Shown: positions 1 to 5,423 of the stretch, piece after piece
How the letters are laid out: every line of letters begins with the position of its first letter
Position numbering within the stretch: the stretch's first letter is position 1
Assembly: GCA_003552485.1 (NCBI GenBank)
Contig: PUMX01000125.1
Span: 1-7,330, forward strand
Reading direction: 5' to 3'
DNA from: Candidatus Hydrogenedentota bacterium
Lineage (GTDB): Bacteria > Hydrogenedentota > Hydrogenedentia > Hydrogenedentales > SLHB01
Length of the DNA: 7,330 bases
Notes under the pieces: model-generated
Told to the model about the DNA's origin: nothing
Seen by the model: only the letters and a program-made list of their open reading frames with translations
Database searches by the model: none
Translations under genes and position numbers: made by a program

Positions 1-515
1 GTGCGGTCCATCGTTGCAATACGAATTACGACATCGCCGCGGATGTCCTGCGGAAGCGCAGACAAGACTATTGCTGAAACCTGTGGCTCGAGGTGCGCTA
101 GAATGAGGGCTATCGTCTGGGGATGCTCATCTTGGATAAAGGTGCAGATCTGGCCGGGGTCCGCCTTCTTCAAGAACTCGAAGGGGATTTCCTGCAAACT
201 GTTTTGCAGCCGCGTCAAGACCTCGAGGGCTTTATCTGGCCCGAGGGCTTGCTCCAAAAGCCCGCGGGCGAAGTCCAAGCCTCCCTGCGTCACATAACGG
301 TTGGCCAGCATCATGTTGTAGAACTCGTCCAACACCTGCTCGCGCACATCCGCGTCGATCGAGCCCAAGGTGGAAAGGTCAATAGTGAGCTGATCGATTT
401 CTTCTTCCCGCATCGACGAGAGCACGCGGCTGGCCGCATGCGGCCCTAAACAGGCCAGCAAGATTGCCGCTTTCTTCCGGCCATCAAGCGAATCGGAATC
501 TACGGGGCTAGCCAA
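1..515 (-). CDS. fliG: Flagellar motor switch protein FliG (partial, N-terminal 171 residues)
   Basis: FliG sits on the cytoplasmic face of the MS ring as part of the C-ring and couples stator torque and CheY signalling to rotation. I translated this frame by hand; it is open without a stop from a TTG at 515 to the window edge. Residues 14-24 (KKAAILLACLG) and 78-91 (GGLDFARGLLEQAL) are typical of the N-terminal domain that binds FliF. EHPQTIALILAHL begins at residue 130 and is the signature of the middle domain. The C-terminal torque-generating domain lies beyond the window, since the family is about 330-350 residues. The TTG start was chosen because GAGGAG lies nine bases upstream, inside the last codons of fliF, and because the other nearby TTG (520) soon meets a stop. 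The gap to fliF is 6 nt, so the two are probably translationally coupled. Family certain; start very likely. Confidence 0.95.
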   Translation of the reverse strand, partial: MASPVDSDSLDGRKKAAILLACLGPHAASRVLSSMREEEIDQLTIDLSTLGSIDADVREQVLDEFYNMMLANRYVTQGGLDFARGLLEQALGPDKALEVLTRLQNSLQEIPFEFLKKADPGQICTFIQDEHPQTIALILAHLEPQVSAIVLSALPQDIRGDVVIRIATMDR

Positions 516-521
516 TACAAA

Positions 522-2102
522 TTACTCCTCGGATTCCGTTATCCAGGTGCGCAATAGGGCGGCGACCGCCTCCGGATTCTCTTGCGAGGCCTTTTCGACT
601 TCGGCGGCGATCTGTTGTTGCTTCCGGTCTGCCGGCGAGGCGGCCGGCTCCTTGGACGGTTGCGGCTCGCCTTCAGGTTGCGGCAGCGTGGCGCGGCGCA
701 GCAGCCGGCGTATCAAAAAGAATCCGACAATAACAAGGACAAGGGCTGCGGCGTTCATGCCATATACCAACGCCATCTCACGAAACTCCGCCGCCTCGGC
801 ATCCACCATGGCGGCCCGCGCCTCGGCAAGCGCATCAATTTCGAAGGGGTGATCATACACCGTGATATCGTCTGGCGTCACCCCCACGCCCACCGCGGCT
901 GCGATGAACTGCTGATACCGGTCAATCTCGTCGTCATCAAGAGGAACATAAGCTTGTTCGCCCGTCGGTTCGCCTGCCTCATCAAGCACCGGCTCGTAGG
1001 AGCCTTCGATGAACGCGCTGACCCTGTATCCTTGGATTGTGCCCGGTTCCGTGGTTGTCTCGCGCCGCCGAGTACTCGGCTGAAAGTTCTCAAGAGTCTC
1101 TTCAGTCGTCTCTTCGGTCTCCGTGCCGCCCGCATCCGTAATGCCGTCAGGCAGATTGGCCATGGCCCCCGGCGGACCCTCCGGAAGGCTTTGCCTGGTC
1201 GTTAACGTGGTCGAGGAGAGCATCGAGCTGAGGGGCGCGCCTTCTTCCACGATCTCCTCGGTTTCCCGCTCCCGGCTGAAGTTCACGTCGGCGCTCACCC
1301 GCACGATGGCGCGCACGCCCATCTCTTCCAACGCCCGGCGGGCCTTTTGCTCCCGCTGCGATTCGAGAGCGGTGATGAATTCGAGCTGCGACGTGGCGAG
1401 CGCGGCGAATTCATCCCGCGCAGGTTCGTGGAGAAGCTCGCCGTCGGTGCTCGTCAGGCTGATATTCTTATGATTGAGATGCGCGCCGCCGTAGTTAGCG
1501 ATGGTGCCCACGAGCGCCCGCACCTCGCGCGGGGTCACCGGCCGGGTCAGATCAACGGTTACCGCGGCTTCGGATGGTTGTTGCGCGCTGACGAAGAGCT
1601 CTTCGCGCGCTTCCCGGATAAACACGGAAGACCGGCGCACAAAATCGAATTCGTTGAGGTGGCGCTGTAATTCCCCCTGAATCGCCCGCATATAGTTAAC
1701 GTCTTGCAGGTAGCGGCTCGCAAGCAATTCTTGTTGGTCGAACACCTCGAAACCCGGCGCCACGCCATGCGCGCGTGGCAGTTGGCGCTCCATGAGGGCG
1801 ACGCGCATGCGGGAGCGGTGTTGAACGGGCACGTGGATGGTCGCTCCACCGTCGTACAGGCGGTACGAAACCCCTTCCTCCCGCAAGGCGGACTGGATCT
1901 CGGCGGAATCTTCCGCGCCCAGATTGGAATACAATTCGACGTATTGCGCTCGGCTGGCGTAGACGACGACGATGACGATAACTATGATCGTGCCGGCGCC
2001 CGCCAGCGCCAGATTGATCCGCGCGCTTAGCGAGAGCCGTTGCCAAGCCTGGACGATACCTTCGGCGAGTTGGCGCAAAAATTCCACGAGGCCATCCCCC
2101 AC
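522..2102 (-). CDS. fliF: Flagellar MS-ring protein FliF
   Basis: FliF forms the MS ring in the cytoplasmic membrane, the platform on which the rod, export gate and C-ring are built. The 526 residues match the family length (about 520-570). Transmembrane segment 1 spans about residues 29-49 and is followed by a YscJ/FliF-type periplasmic region (YVELYSNLGAEDSAEI, then GVAPGFEVFDQQE). An acidic Thr/Glu/Pro-rich linker lies at about 300-350. Transmembrane segment 2 spans about 444-464. The cytoplasmic tail ends in an amphipathic stretch (PEAVAALLRTWITESEE) of the kind that binds the FliG N-domain. The start is GTG at 2102, the earliest standard start after an upstream in-frame stop, but its ribosome binding site is poor. 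A second in-frame GTG at 2087 follows GGGGGA and would give a 521-residue protein beginning MVEFLRQLAEG, which also resembles family starts. fliF precedes fliG by 6 nt and is separated from fliE by an unusual 348-nt gap. Confidence 0.96.
   Translation of the reverse strand: MGDGLVEFLRQLAEGIVQAWQRLSLSARINLALAGAGTIIVIVIVVVYASRAQYVELYSNLGAEDSAEIQSALREEGVSYRLYDGGATIHVPVQHRSRMRVALMERQLPRAHGVAPGFEVFDQQELLASRYLQDVNYMRAIQGELQRHLNEFDFVRRSSVFIREAREELFVSAQQPSEAAVTVDLTRPVTPREVRALVGTIANYGGAHLNHKNISLTSTDGELLHEPARDEFAALATSQLEFITALESQREQKARRALEEMGVRAIVRVSADVNFSRERETEEIVEEGAPLSSMLSSTTLTTRQSLPEGPPGAMANLPDGITDAGGTETEETTEETLENFQPSTRRRETTTEPGTIQGYRVSAFIEGSYEPVLDEAGEPTGEQAYVPLDDDEIDRYQQFIAAAVGVGVTPDDITVYDHPFEIDALAEARAAMVDAEAAEFREMALVYGMNAAALVLVIVGFFLIRRLLRRATLPQPEGEPQPSKEPAASPADRKQQQIAAEVEKASQENPEAVAALLRTWITESEE
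525..530 (-). promoter_or_regulatory. Ribosome binding site of fliG (decides TTG start)
   Basis: GAGGAG on the minus strand lies inside the last glutamate codons of fliF, nine bases before the TTG at 515. It supports an unusual TTG start and suggests that fliG translation depends on ribosomes finishing fliF. Confidence 0.7.
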
Positions 2103-2274
2103 GACGTATATGCGGTTCTTACGGCCAATAGCGCCGCCGCGCTGGCGGCCACACCTTATTTGGCAGGTTCGTCTGGTGGGGCTACCCTAAGGCAAGCCCG
2201 TCTCCTAATTGGCCGCGCTGCCGGGCGCCAAAGGGGGGCTCATGTGTTATTCAATTCTCTTCTCCGCGCAATGG

Positions 2275-2288
2275 AGCGGGCGCCCGCT
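2275..2288. repeat. Perfect 14-bp GC palindrome in the presumed fliF leader
   Basis: AGCGGGCGCCCGCT equals its own reverse complement. It lies about 55 nt downstream of the predicted transcription start of the fliF promoter. It could be a dimeric DNA-binding site; with no loop it would make a poor RNA hairpin. In GC-rich DNA a palindrome of this length may also be fortuitous. Confidence 0.45.
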
Positions 2289-2349
2289 TGGCTAACCCCG
2301 CCCATCATAGGAAGCACACACATGCCGCCGCCATTCGAACCGTGGCTTT

Positions 2350-2378
2350 AGCATAACCGCTCGACGCCCATTAGTCAA
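2350..2378 (-). promoter_or_regulatory. Sigma-70-like promoter for fliF-fliG
   Basis: On the minus strand TTGACT (2378-2373, 5/6 match to TTGACA) is followed after exactly 17 bases by TATGCT (2355-2350, 4/6 match to TATAAT). Immediately upstream, 2379-2400 is strikingly AT-rich compared with the surrounding GC-rich DNA, like an UP element. The expected start is near 2343, giving a leader of about 240 nt before the fliF GTG. Sequence match only. Confidence 0.55.
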
Positions 2379-2406
2379 GTATTTATCGTATGTAAATTAC
2401 TTGTTT

Positions 2407-2429
2407 GCGGTAGGTTCGTCATCTACCGC
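2407..2429. terminator. Hairpin after fliE, weak terminator or processing site
   Basis: GCGGTAG (2407-2413) and CTACCGC (2423-2429) form a 7-bp perfect stem with a 9-nt loop, 21 nt downstream of the fliE stop. No U-tract follows on the minus strand, so a standard intrinsic terminator is not supported. It may attenuate transcription or stabilise the 3' end of a flgBC-fliE transcript. Confidence 0.35.
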
Positions 2430-2450
2430 TCAAAAAGGATGGGTTCACGC

Positions 2451-2771
2451 TCAGATCTGCATCCGCATGACTTCTTCGTACGCCTGGACCATCTTGTTGC
2501 GCACCACCATCATCGTCTGAAAAGCCACGTCGGCCTTTTCCACGGCGACAATAGCGTCGGTGACATCCTTGATCTCACCGGCGACAACCTTCCGAATGGT
2601 CGTGTCGGCCTCGTCCTGCAGCCGCTGCACTTCGCCGATGGATTCGGTCAAGACATCCTTGAACGACTTCTCGTCGGCCGTGCCCGGCGCCGGCGCCTGG
2701 CGCAACAGGCGCGGGTCTGCTTGGCTGGCCCGCTCCGGGCGCATTTCCGAAATGTTCAACGGGTCCGTCAT
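2451..2771 (-). CDS. fliE: Flagellar hook-basal body complex protein FliE
   Basis: FliE is a small protein at the junction between the MS ring and the proximal rod, exported early by the flagellar type III apparatus. The 106 residues match the family (about 100-110). The N-terminus is variable and disordered. SFKDVLTESIGEVQRLQDEAD starts near residue 36, and the conserved end VEKADVAFQTMMVVRNKMVQAYEEVMRMQI is diagnostic, with the usual VRNK...AY.E.MRM pattern. The ATG at 2771 has a weak GGGA-type site about ten bases upstream. The gene is 35 nt downstream of flgC in the same direction and is followed by a hairpin and the long gap before fliF. Confidence 0.96.
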   Translation of the reverse strand: MTDPLNISEMRPERASQADPRLLRQAPAPGTADEKSFKDVLTESIGEVQRLQDEADTTIRKVVAGEIKDVTDAIVAVEKADVAFQTMMVVRNKMVQAYEEVMRMQI

Positions 2772-2806
2772 GAGCTAGGTCCCATGCTTTTGGGTCGTCC
2801 CTGTCC

Positions 2807-3238
2807 TTAGGTCCGGAGGATATCCAGAGCCCGTTCATGCATTTGGCCGCCGGACTGCACGACGGCGATGTTCGCTTCATAAGCGCGTTGCGCGGCCAGC
2901 AGGTTCACCATCTCGACCGCCAAATCGACGTTGGGGTAGGTCACATATCCGTCCTCATTCGCGTCCGGATGACCCGGCTCGTAGACGGTGCGCAGCGGGG
3001 AGTGGTGATCCGCCTCGATGCGCGGCACGCGCACCCCAAACCGGCTTGTATCCCCCCGGGGCAAGACCTGCTCGCCACGGAAAATGGGCACTTGGCGCCG
3101 GAAGGGTTGGCCGTCGGGCATGCGAGTGGTAAACGCGTTGGCGATGTTGTTCGCCACCACGTTCATCCGGGTGCGTTGCGATTGCATCCCCGTGAGCGCA
3201 ATCTCGCGGGGCGACAGATCCACGCGACCTATCTTCAT
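2807..3238 (-). CDS. flgC: Flagellar basal-body proximal rod protein FlgC
   Basis: FlgC is one of the proximal rod subunits that cross the periplasm, exported through the flagellar type III apparatus without a cleaved signal peptide. Length is 143 residues, within the family range. The N-terminal rod domain is seen as ALTGMQSQRTRMNVVANNIAN, ending at residue 34, then TTRMPDGQPFRRQ, which is characteristic of FlgC rather than FlgB or FlgG. The C-terminal rod signature at about 106-127 reads LAVEMVNLLAAQRAYEANIAVV. The two ends are predicted helices that pack together in the rod. ATG at 3238 is preceded by GGGGA at a plausible distance. It lies 14 nt after the flgB stop, so the two are tightly linked. 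Confidence 0.96.
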   Translation of the reverse strand: MKIGRVDLSPREIALTGMQSQRTRMNVVANNIANAFTTRMPDGQPFRRQVPIFRGEQVLPRGDTSRFGVRVPRIEADHHSPLRTVYEPGHPDANEDGYVTYPNVDLAVEMVNLLAAQRAYEANIAVVQSGGQMHERALDILRT

Positions 3239-3252
3239 GCTTAACGTATCCC

Positions 3253-3648
3253 CTAGCGCAAGTCGTTCAGCATGCGCTGCACGCTGCTAAACCGCTTGTT
3301 CAACAACCTGGCCCACGTCGTGTAGCGGCTGGTGTTTTCCGACAAAGCCGCCATTTCCTCGTCCAAGTCCACTTTATTGTAGTCGTTGCGCGAACCGGGT
3401 GTAAAGCGTTCGAAGCCCGGCCGCACGCGGGACGCCTCGATGTGGCGGGCCTGTGTCGTGCGGAGATCGACACGGTCCCGTCCCTCGACGGCCGCCCGCA
3501 AGCTGGCCTGAAAATCCAGCCGGACAGGGTTGAATCTGGGCGTTTCGACGTTGGCGATATTGTTGGCGATGAACCGCTGATTCTTCTCAGCGACCCGCAT
3601 CCCCTGATGCAACAAGCGCGTCACGTCCACACCCGCATACGGCGTCAC
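3253..3648 (-). CDS. flgB: Flagellar basal-body proximal rod protein FlgB
   Basis: FlgB is a proximal rod protein and the first gene of this basal-body operon. The called protein has 131 residues, the normal family size. The N-terminal rod motif ANNIANVETPRFNPVRLDF starts at residue 28, and the C-terminal helix region KVDLDEEMAALSENTSRYTTWARLLNKRFSS is typical of FlgB. A longer frame with an ATG at 3702 would add 18 residues, but those extra codons contain the ribosome binding site and cover the sigma-54 promoter. The GTG at 3648, six bases after AAAGGAGG, is therefore the better start. The 5' leader from the predicted sigma-54 start is only about 27 nt. flgC follows after 14 nt. Confidence 0.95.
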   Translation of the reverse strand: MTPYAGVDVTRLLHQGMRVAEKNQRFIANNIANVETPRFNPVRLDFQASLRAAVEGRDRVDLRTTQARHIEASRVRPGFERFTPGSRNDYNKVDLDEEMAALSENTSRYTTWARLLNKRFSSVQRMLNDLR

Positions 3649-3653
3649 GGTGT

Positions 3654-3662
3654 CCCTCCTTT
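3654..3662 (-). promoter_or_regulatory. Ribosome binding site of flgB (decides GTG start)
   Basis: AAAGGAGGG on the minus strand is a near-perfect anti-16S match ending five to six bases before GTG at 3648. It fixes the flgB start and argues against the longer ATG reading from 3702. Confidence 0.85.
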
Positions 3663-3685
3663 CCGTTAATTTCCCACCGGACGTG

Positions 3686-3701
3686 TGCAACCCTTGTGCC
3701 A
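3686..3701 (-). promoter_or_regulatory. Sigma-54 (RpoN) promoter of the flgB-flgC-fliE operon
   Basis: The minus strand reads TGGCACAAGGGTTGCA. The RpoN consensus is TGGCACG-N4-TTGCA/T; the match is complete except for the G after CAC, with the essential GG and GC elements in exact register. Transcription should begin about 12 nt downstream, near 3675, just before the strong flgB ribosome binding site. Sigma-54 control of rod and hook genes is known in many flagellated bacteria. An NtrC-like activator is required but is not encoded in this window. Confidence 0.8.
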
Positions 3702-3723
3702 TCGGCGCGGCACGGTGCGTAAC

Positions 3724-3754
3724 TTGTTGAGATTGAAGCGTTTCACGTCAACAA
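3724..3754. repeat. Inverted repeat upstream of the sigma-54 promoter, candidate activator site
   Basis: TTGTTGA (3724-3730) and TCAACAA (3748-3754) are perfect 7-bp inverted arms 17 bases apart, with an inner TGAA-GCGT-TTCA dyad nearly concentric with them. The centre is about 65 bp upstream of the predicted transcription start, a usual distance for a sigma-54 enhancer-binding protein such as FleQ/FlrC/FlbD. The role is inferred from position and symmetry only. Confidence 0.45.
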
Positions 3755-4023
3755 CCGCCGCCGCCGGCCGCCGAACTAGCGGGTTATTCCTGCCTCTGTG
3801 CGGCAGCTTTTGCCGGGCAACGGCGGCCTCCGCCTTTTTGACACTGTCACTGCATCTGACGCAATATGCCTTGTATTGGCTGGGCATGAGGTAGGGCGGC
3901 GGCTAACGAATCACGTGGTTGCACTGGTGGTGGAAGAAGGAAGTAAGCCGCACAACGCGCACGTGACCATAAAGAGAACACCCTGTAGCTGGCGCACTTC
4001 CACCCGGACTGACGAGCTTTAGA

Positions 4024-4122
4024 ATGCCTATAATGGATGCCGGCGAGATTGTGGAGTGTGTCCGTGAGCTTGTCGACAATTGGGAACGGGATGAGAGAGA
4101 TTTGGAGGAGGACAGGAAATGA
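4024..4122 (+). CDS. Possible 32-residue leader peptide overlapping the oxidoreductase start
   Basis: An ATG at 4024 opens a 32-codon frame (MPIMDAGEIVECVRELVDNW and then a run rich in Glu/Asp/Arg) whose TGA overlaps the ATG of the downstream oxidoreductase gene in an ATGA junction, as in translationally coupled genes. The peptide is highly acidic and would form a helix. Against it: no clear ribosome binding site precedes the ATG, the perfect TATAAT box at 4029-4034 lies within its first codons (so a transcript from that promoter would start after the ATG), and part of its Glu/Asp content simply reflects the GGAGGAGG ribosome binding site. Low confidence; it may be chance. Confidence 0.2.
   Translation: MPIMDAGEIVECVRELVDNWERDERDLEEDRK
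4029..4034 (+). promoter_or_regulatory. -10 box of the oxidoreductase gene
   Basis: A perfect TATAAT lies 84 bp before the oxidoreductase ATG. No good TTGACA-like -35 sits at 16-18 bp, so the promoter is either weak, activator-dependent or read by another sigma factor. The predicted start is near 4041, giving a leader of about 78 nt. Confidence 0.45.
4104..4111 (+). promoter_or_regulatory. Ribosome binding site of the oxidoreductase gene
   Basis: GGAGGAGG ends seven bases before the ATG at 4119. This strong site supports that start, which also gives the full twin-arginine signal peptide. Confidence 0.8.
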
Positions 4123-5408
4123 ACAAGCCGATCAACCGGCGGCAGTTTCTGGGAGGCGCCATTGCCAGTGGGGCCGCTGTGGCGGGTCTTGGGATGGCCG
4201 GGCGCGCCGCGGCGGAATCGCCGAACAACCGTATTAACGTGGCCGTGTTGGGTCTGTCACGCGGCGCGCGATTGGCGCAGACCTTCGCCGAGCAGGAAAA
4301 CTGCGTGGTGACGCATGTCTGCGACCCGGACATGAACCGCGCCAACAACTGCGCCAGCGCTATCGAAGAGCACACAGGGACTGCGCCCGAGGCCTTGCAG
4401 GATCTGCGCCGGGTTTTTGACAACCCTGACGTGGACGCCGTCGTCATGGCGATGCCCGTGCATTGGCACGCCCCCGCCGCGATTATGGCGCTGAAGGCGG
4501 GCAAACACGTGTATCTCGAAAAGCCCTGCTGCCACAATCCGCACGAAGGCGAGTTGCTCGTCGAAGCGGCGCGCCATTACAACAAGGCCGTGCAAATGGG
4601 AGTGCAACGGCGCTCGTGGCCCGGCGTGGTCGAAGGCATCGAGCGCGTGCGCGCGGGCGACATCGGCAATGTGTACTACGCCTTGAGTTGGTACACGAGC
4701 ACGCGCGGCTCGATTGGCCGCGGCCAAGAGACGGACCCGCCTGACCATCTGGACTACGAGCTCTGGCAGGGACCCGCGCCGCGCCGCCCGTACAAAGACA
4801 ACCTCATCCACTACAACTGGCACTGGCATTGGCATTGGGGGTCGGGCGAATCCGGAAACAACGGCGTGCACGCCTTGGACCTGTTGCGTTGGGGGCTTGA
4901 CGTGGATTACCCCATACGCGTTACTTCCGCCGGCGGACGTTACCGTTACGACGACGATCAGGAAACGCCGGACACCCACCTGCTATCGTTCGACTTTGCC
5001 GATGACAAGAGCATCGGCTGGCAGGGGGTGAGCTGTAATAACCCCAACGTGCAGGGAGTCGGCATCGCCAACTTCTTCGGCGAAGAGGGCAGCCTCGTGA
5101 TCTCGGATGGCGGTTACGTTATCAACGACAATGATGGCCGCGAAGTCGAGAGTCACGATGGACCGCGCGCGGATGGTCCGCATGTCGAGGATTTCTTGAC
5201 CGCGATTCGCGAAGACGCGCCGCTGAGCCTGAACGCCGAGATCGAAGAAGGCTACAAGAGCACCCTGCTTCCGTTGTTGGGCAACATCGCGCACCGCGTG
5301 GGCCGCAGCCTGGCGTGCGGAGAAAAGGGCCACATCATCGACGACGCCGAAGCCGAGGCTGAATGGCGCCGCGAATACGAATCCGGTTGGGAGCCTTCGG
5401 TTACGTAA
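4119..5408 (+). CDS. Tat-exported Gfo/Idh/MocA family oxidoreductase
   Basis: This is a probable NAD(P)-dependent dehydrogenase of the Gfo/Idh/MocA superfamily, which mostly acts on sugars, inositols or their derivatives; the substrate cannot be told from sequence. Length is 429 residues. Residues 1-32 are a twin-arginine signal peptide: NRRQFLGGA at 6-14, a hydrophobic alanine/glycine core, and likely AAA cleavage at residue 32, so the folded enzyme should be exported. The Rossmann strand begins at 39 (INVAVLGLSRGARLA), and DAVVMAMPVHWHAPAAIMAL at 106-125 is the usual next strand and helix. The EKP motif with the catalytic-type Lys is at 134-136. A C-terminal alpha/beta domain follows with GESGNNGVHALD at 243-254. 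A WHWHWHW tract occupies 234-240. The glycine loop reads GLSRG rather than GxGxxG. The gene stands alone, divergent from flgB and convergent with the UPF0145 pair, so its partners are unknown. Confidence 0.92.
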   Translation: MNKPINRRQFLGGAIASGAAVAGLGMAGRAAAESPNNRINVAVLGLSRGARLAQTFAEQENCVVTHVCDPDMNRANNCASAIEEHTGTAPEALQDLRRVFDNPDVDAVVMAMPVHWHAPAAIMALKAGKHVYLEKPCCHNPHEGELLVEAARHYNKAVQMGVQRRSWPGVVEGIERVRAGDIGNVYYALSWYTSTRGSIGRGQETDPPDHLDYELWQGPAPRRPYKDNLIHYNWHWHWHWGSGESGNNGVHALDLLRWGLDVDYPIRVTSAGGRYRYDDDQETPDTHLLSFDFADDKSIGWQGVSCNNPNVQGVGIANFFGEEGSLVISDGGYVINDNDGREVESHDGPRADGPHVEDFLTAIREDAPLSLNAEIEEGYKSTLLPLLGNIAHRVGRSLACGEKGHIIDDAEAEAEWRREYESGWEPSVT

Positions 5409-5423
5409 CGCGCAAGCGATGCG

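Larger units (their letters stand above)
2103..2450. other. 348-nt intergenic region between fliE and fliF
   Basis: In most flagellar operons fliE and fliF are nearly contiguous; here 348 nt separate them. On the minus strand the region contains a hairpin just after fliE (2407-2429), an AT-rich stretch (2379-2400), a sigma-70-like promoter (2350-2378), a perfect 14-bp palindrome (2275-2288) and then a presumed leader of about 240 nt before fliF. A 27-codon minus-strand ORF beginning near 2322 (MCVLPMMGGVSQ...) has no ribosome binding site and I do not call it. I see no longer gene. Two copies of AGGTTCGTC, at 2165-2173 and 2412-2420, bracket most of the region. Confidence 0.7.
3649..4118. other. 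Divergent intergenic region between flgB and the oxidoreductase gene
   Basis: This region has no convincing full-length gene. From the flgB side it holds the flgB ribosome binding site, the sigma-54 promoter (3686-3701), an inverted repeat (3724-3754), a GC-rich CCG-repeat stretch (about 3755-3773), an 11-nt palindrome TTGCCGGGCAA (3810-3820), and two CACGTG hexamers (3912-3917, 3960-3965). On the oxidoreductase side are a perfect TATAAT (4029-4034), a possible 32-codon leader ORF (4024-4122) and a strong ribosome binding site (4104-4111). A 73-codon minus-strand ORF (3666-3887) crosses the sigma-54 promoter and lacks a ribosome binding site, so it is not called. Confidence 0.7.

Noticed and set aside
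582..1205. 207-codon plus-strand ORF opposite fliF
   Set aside because: Antisense shadow of fliF in GC-rich DNA; the translation is Arg-rich and resembles nothing.
2239..2322. 27-codon minus-strand ORF in the fliF leader (MCVLPMMGGVSQ...)
   Set aside because: No ribosome binding site, ordinary composition, and such short frames are expected by chance; a leader-peptide role cannot be excluded.
2407..2429. Hairpin read as a full intrinsic terminator
   Set aside because: The 7-bp stem is good but no U-tract follows on the minus strand, so it is kept only as a weak or processing hairpin.
3649..3702. Extended FlgB start at the ATG at 3702
   Set aside because: The extra 18 codons contain the AAAGGAGGG ribosome binding site and most of the sigma-54 promoter; the GTG at 3648 gives the normal family length.
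3666..3887. 73-codon minus-strand ORF with a YCVRC motif near its N-terminus, resembling the start of a small zinc-ribbon protein
   Set aside because: No ribosome binding site, no second CxxC pair, the C-terminal half is low-complexity Arg/Ala/Pro, and it runs through the sigma-54 promoter and its upstream inverted repeat.
4257..4979. 240-codon minus-strand ORF opposite the oxidoreductase
   Set aside because: Shadow of a well-supported gene on the other strand; composition is Val/Arg/His-rich without family features.
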